NCBI GenBank assembly: GCA_902826155.1
Contig: CADEDU010000085.1
Location: 26,385-32,849, forward strand
Length of the DNA: 6,465 nt
Reading direction: 5' to 3'
DNA from: an uncultured beta proteobacterium
GTDB lineage: Bacteria; Pseudomonadota; Gammaproteobacteria; Burkholderiales; SG8-39
The translations under genes were made by a program, and so were the position numbers. Under the pieces are notes generated by a model, which was given only the letters and a program-made list of their open reading frames with translations, had not been told where the DNA came from and searched no databases. Shown here in pieces: positions 1 through 5,921 of this stretch. How positions within the stretch are numbered: position 1 is the first letter of the stretch; each line of letters opens with the position of its first letter.

Positions 1-8
1 ACCGCCAA

Positions 9-1202
9 ATGACTACTTCCACGCTCCCCGTTCTCGTTGCCGGCGGCGGCATCGGCGGCCTGGCTGCGGCGCTCGCCCTGGTGCGCCGCGGATTCACGGT
101 GAAAGTGCTCGAGCAGGCGCCCGAGATCGGCGAGATCGGCGCGGGCATCCAGCTCGGACCCAACGCGTTCTCCGCGTTCGATGCGCTCGGCGTGGGCGAG
201 AAGGCGCGCGGCCGGGCCGTCTACACCGAATGCATCGTGATGCACGACGCGATCGACGAGTATCAGATCGGCAGGATCCCCACCGGTGAAGCGTTCCGGG
301 CCCGCTTCGGCAACCCGTACGCGGTGATCCATCGCGTCGACGTGCACCTGTCGCTGTTCGAGGGTGCGCAAGAGACCGGTCGCGTCGAGTTCCTCACCTC
401 CACGCGCGTCGAGCGCGTCGAGCAGGACGGTGCCGGAGTTACCGCGTTCGACCAACATGGCCGCGCGCACCGCGGCATCGCGCTGGTCGGCGCCGACGGC
501 GTGAAGTCGATCGTGCGCGAGCAGTACGTCGGCGATCCGGCGCGCGTCACCGGACACGTGGTCTACCGCGCCGTCGTCGACAAGAAGGACTTCCCGGTCG
601 ATCTGCAATGGAACGCCGCCAGTCTGTGGGCCGGTCCGAACTGCCACCTGGTGCATTACCCGCTGCGCGGTGGCGAGCAATACAACGTGGTCGTCACCTT
701 CCACTCGCGCGAGCAGGAAGAGTGGGGCGTACGCGACGGCAGCAAGGAGGAGGTGCAGAGTTACTTCGCGGGCATCTGCCCCAGGGCACGCCAGCTGATC
801 GAGCTGCCCAAGAGCTGGCGGCGCTGGGCCACCGCCGATCGCGAGCCGATCGGCCAGTGGAGCTACGGCCGCGCAACGCTGCTGGGTGATGCCGCCCATC
901 CCACCACTCAGTACATGGCGCAGGGCGCCTGCATGGCGATGGAAGACGCGGTCACGCTCGGCGAGGCGCTGCGCGTGCACGACAACGACTGGACCAAGGC
1001 GCTCGATCTGTATCAGCGATCGCGCGTCGCGCGCACCGCGCGCATCGTGCTCTCGTCACGTGAGATGGGGCGCCTGTACCACGCCCAGGGCGTCGAGCGC
1101 CTGGTGCGCAACGATCTGTGGCGCGGCCGCACGCCCGAGCGCTTCTACGACGCAATGGAGTGGCTCTACAGCTGGAAGGTCGCAAACTGCCTGGCGACTT
1201 GA
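9..1202 (+). CDS. FAD-dependent monooxygenase, probable 3-hydroxybenzoate 6-hydroxylase
   Basis: A 397-residue class A flavoprotein hydroxylase. It likely uses NADH and O2 to hydroxylate 3-hydroxybenzoate para to its hydroxyl, giving gentisate, in the cytoplasm. Visible motifs are the N-terminal FAD Rossmann motif GGGIGG (12-17) with E35 ending strand 2, the DG motif GADGVKSIVR (161-170), and the flavin ribityl motif GDAAHP (293-298). The stretch QYMAQGACMAMEDAV (301-315) and the C-terminal WLYSWKV are, from memory, typical of 3-hydroxybenzoate 6-hydroxylases. His213, Tyr217 and Gln301 fall where I recall active-site residues of the Rhodococcus enzyme; an alignment should confirm this. Length fits the family (about 400). 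Only 8 bases precede the ATG and no ribosome site is visible there, so an upstream start cannot be excluded, although the Rossmann motif position argues for this one. Salicylate 1-monooxygenase-like activity is the main alternative. Names used for homologues include nagX, mhbM and xlnD; none is assigned. Confidence 0.85.
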   Translation: MTTSTLPVLVAGGGIGGLAAALALVRRGFTVKVLEQAPEIGEIGAGIQLGPNAFSAFDALGVGEKARGRAVYTECIVMHDAIDEYQIGRIPTGEAFRARFGNPYAVIHRVDVHLSLFEGAQETGRVEFLTSTRVERVEQDGAGVTAFDQHGRAHRGIALVGADGVKSIVREQYVGDPARVTGHVVYRAVVDKKDFPVDLQWNAASLWAGPNCHLVHYPLRGGEQYNVVVTFHSREQEEWGVRDGSKEEVQSYFAGICPRARQLIELPKSWRRWATADREPIGQWSYGRATLLGDAAHPTTQYMAQGACMAMEDAVTLGEALRVHDNDWTKALDLYQRSRVARTARIVLSSREMGRLYHAQGVERLVRNDLWRGRTPERFYDAMEWLYSWKVANCLAT

Positions 1203-1212
1203 GCGCGACGGT

Positions 1213-2106
1213 TCAGCCGCCCTTGCGATCACGCAGCTGAGCGTCGATCAGCGTTCGTAGCAGGTCCAACGACGCCGGCACCGCGCGCCGGGCCAGCGTC
1301 ACCAGCCCCAGGCGAGCGGTAGCCGCCAGCGGCGGCGTCATGCGCAACTCCGCCAGTTGCGGCGCGCTCGCCCGAATTGCCAGCAGCACCGCGTCGCTCG
1401 ATTCCGTCACCTCCACGAGGCTCGCGATCTCGTCGCAGCGCATGCTCACAGCGTGGTCGGGATGTGCCTGCGGGCCATAGCGCTGCACCAGCACGCGCGC
1501 CACCTCATCGGACAGAGGATTGCTCGCCAGCGGGTACTTGCGCACTTCATCGAATCGCACTGATCGCTTGCGCGCGAGCGGATGGCCGCGCCGCACCATG
1601 AACGCGCCGCGCATCTCGCGCACGTGCTCGACGTGCAGGTCGGTCGCCGGGGCGAGCGAACGAACATCGACCACCAGCGCATCCAGCGTGCGAGCGCGAA
1701 GCCGCTGCACCAGCATTTCAGTCGTGCCCCGCGCCACTTCCACGCGCCACTGCGCTCGCCGCACCGCCACTTCGCGCAGCAGCGGCGTCATCAGCATTAC
1801 GCCCGGCCCCGAGCCCATGCCCACGCGGATCGTACCGGCCTCGCCTCGTGCGGTGGCGCGCGCCCGCGACTGCAGCGCTTGCGCATCGAGCACCAGCTCG
1901 CGGGCGCGATCGAGCAGGTCGCGGCCCATCGGCGTGAGCTCTACCCGTCGGCCGATCCGGTCGACCAGCAGCTGCCCCAGCTCAGCTTCCAGTGCCTTGA
2001 TGCTGCGCGAAAGCGCCGGTTGCGTAAGGTGCACCGCCTGCGATGCCTTGCTGAACGAACCGCCATCGGCCAGCGCGATCAGATGCCGAAGCTGCACGAG
2101 CGTCAT
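1213..2106 (-). CDS. LysR-type transcriptional regulator
   Basis: A 297-residue LysR-family DNA-binding regulator of normal length. The N-terminal winged helix-turn-helix covers about residues 1-60: LRHLIALADGGSFSKASQAVHLTQPALSR-type sequence with the recognition helix near 29-40, then LTPMGRDLL (57-65). A linker helix (about 66-90) leads to a periplasmic-binding-protein-like effector domain (about 91-290). The start is supported by AGAAGG on the minus strand (2115-2120 in window coordinates), 8 nt before the ATG. It is transcribed divergently from the Bug-protein gene across a 187-bp spacer holding an inverted repeat, so it probably controls that operon and itself. The effector is unknown; in this arrangement it would likely be the imported compound or a breakdown product. 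Its stop lies 10 bp from the stop of the convergent monooxygenase, which it may or may not regulate. Confidence 0.93.
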   Translation of the reverse strand: MTLVQLRHLIALADGGSFSKASQAVHLTQPALSRSIKALEAELGQLLVDRIGRRVELTPMGRDLLDRARELVLDAQALQSRARATARGEAGTIRVGMGSGPGVMLMTPLLREVAVRRAQWRVEVARGTTEMLVQRLRARTLDALVVDVRSLAPATDLHVEHVREMRGAFMVRRGHPLARKRSVRFDEVRKYPLASNPLSDEVARVLVQRYGPQAHPDHAVSMRCDEIASLVEVTESSDAVLLAIRASAPQLAELRMTPPLAATARLGLVTLARRAVPASLDLLRTLIDAQLRDRKGG

Positions 2107-2143
2107 CCGAGGAGCCTTCTCATGTATGCAGACAGCTCATGCT

Positions 2144-2163
2144 AATGCATAAAACAATGCATT
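2144..2163. promoter_or_regulatory. Candidate LysR operator (perfect inverted repeat)
   Basis: Arms AATGCAT (2144-2150) and ATGCATT (2157-2163) form a perfect 7-bp inverted repeat around a 6-bp A-rich spacer. A second, overlapping repeat, ATGC-N4-GCAT, lies at 2139-2150, and another TATGCA word lies at 2125-2130. This AT-rich island stands out from the GC-rich surroundings and sits between the divergent lysR and Bug-protein genes, where LysR proteins normally bind. Its symmetry does not match the textbook T-N11-A core. A weaker T-N11-A match with ATG/CAT ends occurs at 2126-2140. Binding by the adjacent regulator is inferred. Confidence 0.5.
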
Positions 2164-2191
2164 GGACTTTGCGATGGGTGAGCCATACATT
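2162..2191 (+). promoter_or_regulatory. Possible sigma70-like promoter of the Bug-amidohydrolase-dadA operon
   Basis: TTGGAC (2162-2167) and TACATT (2186-2191), separated by 18 bp, partly match the -35 and -10 consensus (3/6 and 4/6). This is a weak core promoter, as expected for one needing an activator. The inverted repeat at 2144-2163 abuts the -35 element, a usual position for LysR-dependent activation. Transcription would start near 2198, leaving a leader of roughly 95 nt. I could not assign a promoter for lysR in the opposite direction with any confidence. Confidence 0.3.
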
Positions 2192-2213
2192 GCCCAGGAC
2201 GCGCCACAGGCGT

Positions 2214-2256
2214 GCCGCCGCGCCAAAGGCGGCCACCACGCCGTAGGCGTGCGGCC
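2214..2256 (+). other. Two consecutive GC-rich hairpins in the operon leader
   Basis: The first potential stem pairs GCCGCC (2214-2219) with GGCGGC (2228-2233); a shorter alternative is CGCC/GGCG around AAA (2221-2231). The second pairs CACGCC (2237-2242) with GGCGTG (2246-2251) around a GTA loop, and GGCC at 2231-2234 and 2253-2256 could extend it. The two extended forms share bases 2231-2233, so they compete. No T-run follows, so this is not a standard intrinsic terminator. It could be leader RNA structure or a REP-like dispersed palindrome; the sequence alone does not decide. Confidence 0.35.
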
Positions 2257-2281
2257 CATCCACCTAGAGATCGATGGCAAC

Positions 2282-2287
2282 AGGAGA
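2282..2287 (+). promoter_or_regulatory. Ribosome binding site that fixes the Bug-protein start
   Basis: AGGAGA lies 6 nt before the ATG at 2294. It selects this start over the in-frame upstream ATGs at 2162 and 2174, which would put 44 or 40 extra non-hydrophobic residues before the signal peptide and have no such site. The same GGAGACACC string precedes the ATG of the next gene (site at 3341-3346). Confidence 0.8.
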
Positions 2288-2293
2288 CACCCC

Positions 2294-3301
2294 ATGACCA
2301 TTCGCATTTCCCGCAGAATCCTCCGCGCGGCCGTGGCTGCCGCGGTATCGCTCAGCGCATCCGTCGCGCTGGCGCAGAACTTTCCATCCAAGCACGTCAC
2401 GCTGCTCGTACCCTACCCCGCCGGCGGCCTCTCGGACGTGATCGCGCGCCTGGTTGCGCGTCCGCTCAAGGACACCGTCGGGCAGGCGGTGATCGTCGAC
2501 AACCTGGGCGGCGCAAACGGGTCAATCGCGGCGCAGCGGGTGCTGGGCCAGCCCGCCGACGGACATCTGGTCTATCAGGGTTCGCCCAACGAGCTGATCC
2601 TCGCCCCGCTCGCGATGCAGGCGGTGAAGTACAAGTCGGAGGACTGGCGCATGGTGCAGATCATCGGCAGTTTCCCGATGGCGGTGATCGCCCGGAAGGG
2701 CCTCGCCGCCGATTCGATCGACGAGCTCGTCGCACTGGCGAAGAAGGCTTCCGCTGAAGGCAAGCCGCTCACCTTCGGCAGCGTGGGCATCGGCTCGTTC
2801 TATCACGTGATCGGCGAGCACTTCGCACAGACCATCGGCGCCAACATGACGCACGTGCCGTACAAAGGCGGTGCGCCGATGCTGCAGGACATGGCGGCCA
2901 ATCTCGTCGACGTATCGTTCTTCGTCGTCGACTCGCGGCTGCCGGGCGACGTCGCCCAGGGGCGGCTCAAGGTGCTCGCCACGATGGCCGCGCCGGGCAA
3001 GCCCGAAGCCGCGTTCCTCAAGCAGTACCCGAGCATCAACGAAAGCAAGGCGGTCAGTGACTTCGCCTTCAACACCTGGACCGGCTATTTCGTGCGCAAG
3101 AACACGCCTGAGCCGGTAGTCACCTCGTTGAACAAGTCGCTGGCCAACGCGATGGGCGATGCCGAGGTGAGGAAGAAGCTCGAGGACCTGGGCGGGCGCG
3201 TGCCGCCGATGATGTCGGTTGCCGATGCGCAGGCCGAGTACGAGAAGCAGACCGCGCGCTTTCGTTCGATCGCCAAGTCGATCAAGCTCGAGGCGCAGTA
3301 G
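2294..3301 (+). CDS. Bug/TctC-family tripartite tricarboxylate-type periplasmic solute-binding protein
   Basis: A 335-residue secreted binding protein. The signal peptide has a basic n-region (RISRRILR), a hydrophobic core at about 10-24, and a likely cleavage after ALA27 before QNFPSK. Family signatures are VPYPAGGLSDVIARLVA (39-55), NLGGANGSIAAQRV (70-83), FGSVGIGSFYHVIGEHF (161-177) and HVPYKGGAP (187-195); length is typical. Bug proteins bind carboxylates, amino acids or aromatic acids in the periplasm and hand them to a TctAB-type transporter or act in sensing. No tctA or tctB lies in this window, so it looks like one of the orphan Bug proteins common in Burkholderiales. It is first in a co-directional set with an amidohydrolase and a D-amino acid dehydrogenase, so the ligand may be an N-acyl amino acid or related acid (inference). 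The start is chosen on the ribosome site and signal peptide. Confidence 0.92.
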   Translation: MTIRISRRILRAAVAAAVSLSASVALAQNFPSKHVTLLVPYPAGGLSDVIARLVARPLKDTVGQAVIVDNLGGANGSIAAQRVLGQPADGHLVYQGSPNELILAPLAMQAVKYKSEDWRMVQIIGSFPMAVIARKGLAADSIDELVALAKKASAEGKPLTFGSVGIGSFYHVIGEHFAQTIGANMTHVPYKGGAPMLQDMAANLVDVSFFVVDSRLPGDVAQGRLKVLATMAAPGKPEAAFLKQYPSINESKAVSDFAFNTWTGYFVRKNTPEPVVTSLNKSLANAMGDAEVRKKLEDLGGRVPPMMSVADAQAEYEKQTARFRSIAKSIKLEAQ

Positions 3302-3351
3302 CACCGGCGCTGCAAGCTGAAGCGCAAACCCTTCATCCACGGGGAGACACC

Positions 3352-4566
3352 ATGTCGGCACTGCTGCGCGCGATGCACGATACGGCCGACACGTTCATCG
3401 GCATCCGTCGCGACATCCACCGCCATCCGGAGCTGGGGTTCCAGGAACATCGGACGGCGGCACTGGTCGCCGAGCAGCTGGCCGGTTGGGGCTACGAAGT
3501 CACGCGCGGCGTCGGTGGTACCGGTGTCGTCGGACGTCTCAAACGGGGGAAAAGCACGCGGCGATTGGGCCTGCGCGCCGACATGGACGCCCTGCCGATC
3601 GCAGAAGAAAGCGGCGCGGCGTGGACCAGCACCCACGCAGGGGTGATGCACGCCTGCGGCCACGACGGGCATACCGCGATGTTGCTGGCGGCCGCGCGGC
3701 ACCTCGCCCTCCACGGACGGTTCGAGGGCACGCTGCACCTGATCTTCCAGCCTGCCGAGGAAGGCGGTGGCGGCGCACTCAAGATGATGGAAGACGGTCT
3801 GTTCGAGCGCTTCCCGTGCGATGCGATCTTCGCGATGCACAACATGCCCGGCATCCCGCAAGGCCGACTGGTGTTGCGCGAGGGCCCGATGATGGCCTCT
3901 TCGGACTACGCCACGATCACGCTCGTCGGTACCGGTGGCCATGGCGCAATGCCGCACCGCGCCGCCGATCCGGTGGTCGCCGCAGCCAGCGTGATCATGG
4001 CGCTGCAGACGGTGGTGTCGCGCAACGTCGATCCGCAACAGGTGGCCGTCGTCACCGTGGGCGCGGTGCATGCCGGCCAGGCCAACAATGTCATTCCGGC
4101 TAGCGCCCGGCTCGAACTCAGCGTGCGCGCGCTCGACCGCGACGTTCGCACATTGCTCGAACAGCGCATCCGCGCGCTCGTGGCCGCGCAGGCGGAAAGT
4201 TTCGCGGTGCAGGCGCAGGTGGAATGGCGCCGCGGCTACAGCGTGCTGGTCAATTCCCCTAACGAGACCGCCTTCGCACGCGAGGTGGCGTTGTCGTTGC
4301 TCGGAACCGAGCGCGTCACGCTGCAAGGCGCCCAACTCACCGGCAGCGAAGACTTCGCCTTCATGCTCGAGCGCGTGCCGGGCAGCTATCTGCTGATCGG
4401 CAACGGCGACGGCAGCGACGGCTACGCCTGCGGCGCGTGCATGGTGCACAACCCGCGCTACGACTTTCACGACGGCAACATCGCCGTCGGCGCTGCCTAT
4501 TGGGCACTCCTCACCGAACGGTTCCTGCAACCGCAGCGGGTCGCAGCCGCAATAGAGACCGTCTGA
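3352..4566 (+). CDS. M20D-family amidohydrolase (hippurate hydrolase / N-acyl-amino-acid hydrolase type)
   Basis: A 404-residue cytoplasmic metallopeptidase-fold enzyme expected to hydrolyse the amide bond of an N-acyl amino acid to the free acid and amino acid. Hippurate hydrolase and plant IAA-amino acid hydrolases belong to this branch. Visible motifs are RADMDALP (75-82), HACGHDGH (100-107, with metal ligands Cys102 and His104), QPAEE (133-137, Glu136 catalytic base and Glu137 ligand), His163 in AMHNMPG, GGHGAMPH (195-202) in the dimerisation/lid domain, GSEDFAFM (331-338), and His366 in the HNPRYDF motif. All expected catalytic positions are present. The start has GGGGAG 5 nt upstream; the gene begins 50 bp after the Bug gene and ends 46 bp before dadA, consistent with one operon. 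The acyl and amino acid specificity cannot be read from sequence; hippurate, other aroylglycines or N-acetyl amino acids are all possible. Confidence 0.92.
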   Translation: MSALLRAMHDTADTFIGIRRDIHRHPELGFQEHRTAALVAEQLAGWGYEVTRGVGGTGVVGRLKRGKSTRRLGLRADMDALPIAEESGAAWTSTHAGVMHACGHDGHTAMLLAAARHLALHGRFEGTLHLIFQPAEEGGGGALKMMEDGLFERFPCDAIFAMHNMPGIPQGRLVLREGPMMASSDYATITLVGTGGHGAMPHRAADPVVAAASVIMALQTVVSRNVDPQQVAVVTVGAVHAGQANNVIPASARLELSVRALDRDVRTLLEQRIRALVAAQAESFAVQAQVEWRRGYSVLVNSPNETAFAREVALSLLGTERVTLQGAQLTGSEDFAFMLERVPGSYLLIGNGDGSDGYACGACMVHNPRYDFHDGNIAVGAAYWALLTERFLQPQRVAAAIETV

Positions 4567-4569
4567 TCG

Positions 4570-4585
4570 CCGGCGCACGCGCCGG
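4570..4585 (+). other. Intercistronic GC-rich hairpin
   Basis: CCGGCG (4570-4575) and CGCCGG (4580-4585) form a perfect 6-bp stem with a CACG loop, 3 nt after the amidohydrolase stop codon (TGA 4564-4566). No run of T follows, so it is not a convincing intrinsic terminator. It could protect the 3' end of upstream mRNA or tune the expression of dadA relative to the first two genes (inference). Confidence 0.45.
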
Positions 4586-4612
4586 AACTTCGGAAATCCT
4601 TGGAGAGCGACG

Positions 4613-5866
4613 ATGAAGGTGGTTGTCCTCGGTGCAGGATTGCTCGGCGTGACCTCCGCCTACTATCTGCGTCAGCTCGGGCACGACGTGGTGGTGATCG
4701 ATCGGCAAGCAAGCCCGGCCGCCGAGACCAGCTTCGCCAACGGCGGCCAGATCTCCGTGAGTCATGCCGAGCCGTGGGCCAATCCCAGCGCGCCGCTCAA
4801 GGTCCTGAAGTGGCTGGGACAGGAAGACGCGCCGCTGCTGTTCCGCCTGCGTTCGGACGTGCGGCAGTGGCTGTGGGGACTGGCCTTCATGCGCGAGTGC
4901 ACCCCCGCGCGCACCCGTCGCAACATCGAACAGATCGTCCGGCTCGGCACCTATAGCCGCGACACGCTGCAGCAGTTGCGACAGGAGCGCGGGATCGAGT
5001 ACGACCAGCGCACGCAAGGCATCCTGCACTTCTATACGAGCCGCAAGGAGTTCGACGGCGCCGAAGCGCCGGCCGCACAGATGCGCGAACTCGGCTGTGA
5101 CCGCCGCGTGATCTCGGCCGACGAGGCCGTGAAGATCGAACCGGCGCTGGCGCATATTCGTCCACAGCTCGCGGGTGCCACCTACACCGCCGAAGACGAA
5201 TCCGGCGATGCCAATCGTTTCGCGCGCGAACTGGTCGCACGCTGCCGCGATGACGGCGTGCACTTCCTGATGAGCCACACCGTGACCGCGTTGCGCGAAG
5301 CCGGCGGCGCGATCGACCATGTCGAGGCCACCGACAGCGAGGGACGGTTCCAGCACATTCGCGGCGATGCGTACGTGCTGGCGATGGGCAGCCTGTCGCC
5401 GCTGTATGCCGCACCGCTCGGGATCAAGCTGCCGATCTATCCGGCCAAAGGCTATTCGGTGACCATGCCGGTGAAGGACGCGAGCAAGGCGCACCAGGTG
5501 TCGCTCACCGACGACGAGTTCAAGCTCGTGTTCTCGCGCCTGGGCGACCGCCTGCGCATCGCCGGCACGGCCGAGCTCAACGGCTACGACCGCGACCTGA
5601 ACCGCGTCCGCTGCGAAGCGATCGTCCGACGCGTCGAGGCGCTGTTTCCCGGCGCCGGCGATGCGACGCAGGCGCAGTTCTGGACCGGGCTGCGACCGGC
5701 AACACCGAGCAACGTTCCGATCATCGGCCGCTCGAAGCTGCCCAACCTGTTTTTCAACACGGGCCACGGCACGCTCGGCTGGACGCACAGCTGCGGCTCG
5801 GGCAAGAGCATCGCGCGCATCGTGAGCGGCATGAAAGCGGAAGTGGACTTCGACTTCGTCGGCTGA
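4613..5866 (+). CDS. dadA: FAD-dependent D-amino acid dehydrogenase, DadA type
   Basis: A 417-residue FAD oxidoreductase of the DAO superfamily, slightly shorter than E. coli DadA (about 432). DadA enzymes oxidatively deaminate D-amino acids to 2-oxo acids and ammonia, passing electrons to quinones at the inner membrane. Visible features are the dinucleotide motif GAGLLG (7-12) with D30 ending strand 2, FANGGQIS (41-48), GLRPATPSNVPIIG (359-372), and the C-terminal flavin-contact block NTGHGTLGWTHSCGSGK (382-398), which is strongly DadA-like. The start has GGAGAG (4602-4607) 5 nt before the ATG. It is the third gene of the putative operon, so it may oxidise the amino acid freed by the amidohydrolase. 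That gives three possibilities: action on an N-acyl-D-amino acid product, glycine or sarcosine oxidation as in related family members, or broad D-amino acid use. The symbol reflects family resemblance; it may be a paralogue rather than the alanine-catabolic dadA, since no alanine racemase (dadX) adjoins it. Confidence 0.85.
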   Translation: MKVVVLGAGLLGVTSAYYLRQLGHDVVVIDRQASPAAETSFANGGQISVSHAEPWANPSAPLKVLKWLGQEDAPLLFRLRSDVRQWLWGLAFMRECTPARTRRNIEQIVRLGTYSRDTLQQLRQERGIEYDQRTQGILHFYTSRKEFDGAEAPAAQMRELGCDRRVISADEAVKIEPALAHIRPQLAGATYTAEDESGDANRFARELVARCRDDGVHFLMSHTVTALREAGGAIDHVEATDSEGRFQHIRGDAYVLAMGSLSPLYAAPLGIKLPIYPAKGYSVTMPVKDASKAHQVSLTDDEFKLVFSRLGDRLRIAGTAELNGYDRDLNRVRCEAIVRRVEALFPGAGDATQAQFWTGLRPATPSNVPIIGRSKLPNLFFNTGHGTLGWTHSCGSGKSIARIVSGMKAEVDFDFVG

Positions 5867-5921
5867 GCGCTTGCCTGGCTGGCGCGCCGCGATGGCTCGA
5901 CAACTTGGATTCAACCGATCG

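Noticed and set aside
1520..2152. Plus-strand open frames (210 and 187 codons) opposite lysR
   Set aside because: Ser/Arg/His-rich translations without domain features, lying antisense to a full-length LysR gene with intact helix-turn-helix.
2162..2293. N-terminal extension of the Bug protein from ATG at 2162
   Set aside because: It would bury the signal peptide behind 44 polar residues and overlap the candidate operator and promoter. The ATG at 2294 has a strong ribosome site and an immediate signal peptide.
3085..4578. Long open frame on the minus strand (497 codons) opposite the amidohydrolase and the end of the Bug gene
   Set aside because: Its translation is rich in Arg, His and Ala and resembles no family, and the plus strand here encodes a protein with complete M20 catalytic motifs. 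It is a GC-skew shadow frame.
4511..5914. Long open frame on the minus strand (467 codons) opposite dadA
   Set aside because: It mirrors the codon phase of a clear DadA gene, has low-complexity composition with no recognisable domain, and lacks a supporting ribosome site.
5867..5921. Intrinsic terminator between dadA and the hydrolase
   Set aside because: No compact stem followed by a T-run on either strand in the 55-bp gap; only a distant GC inverted repeat is present.
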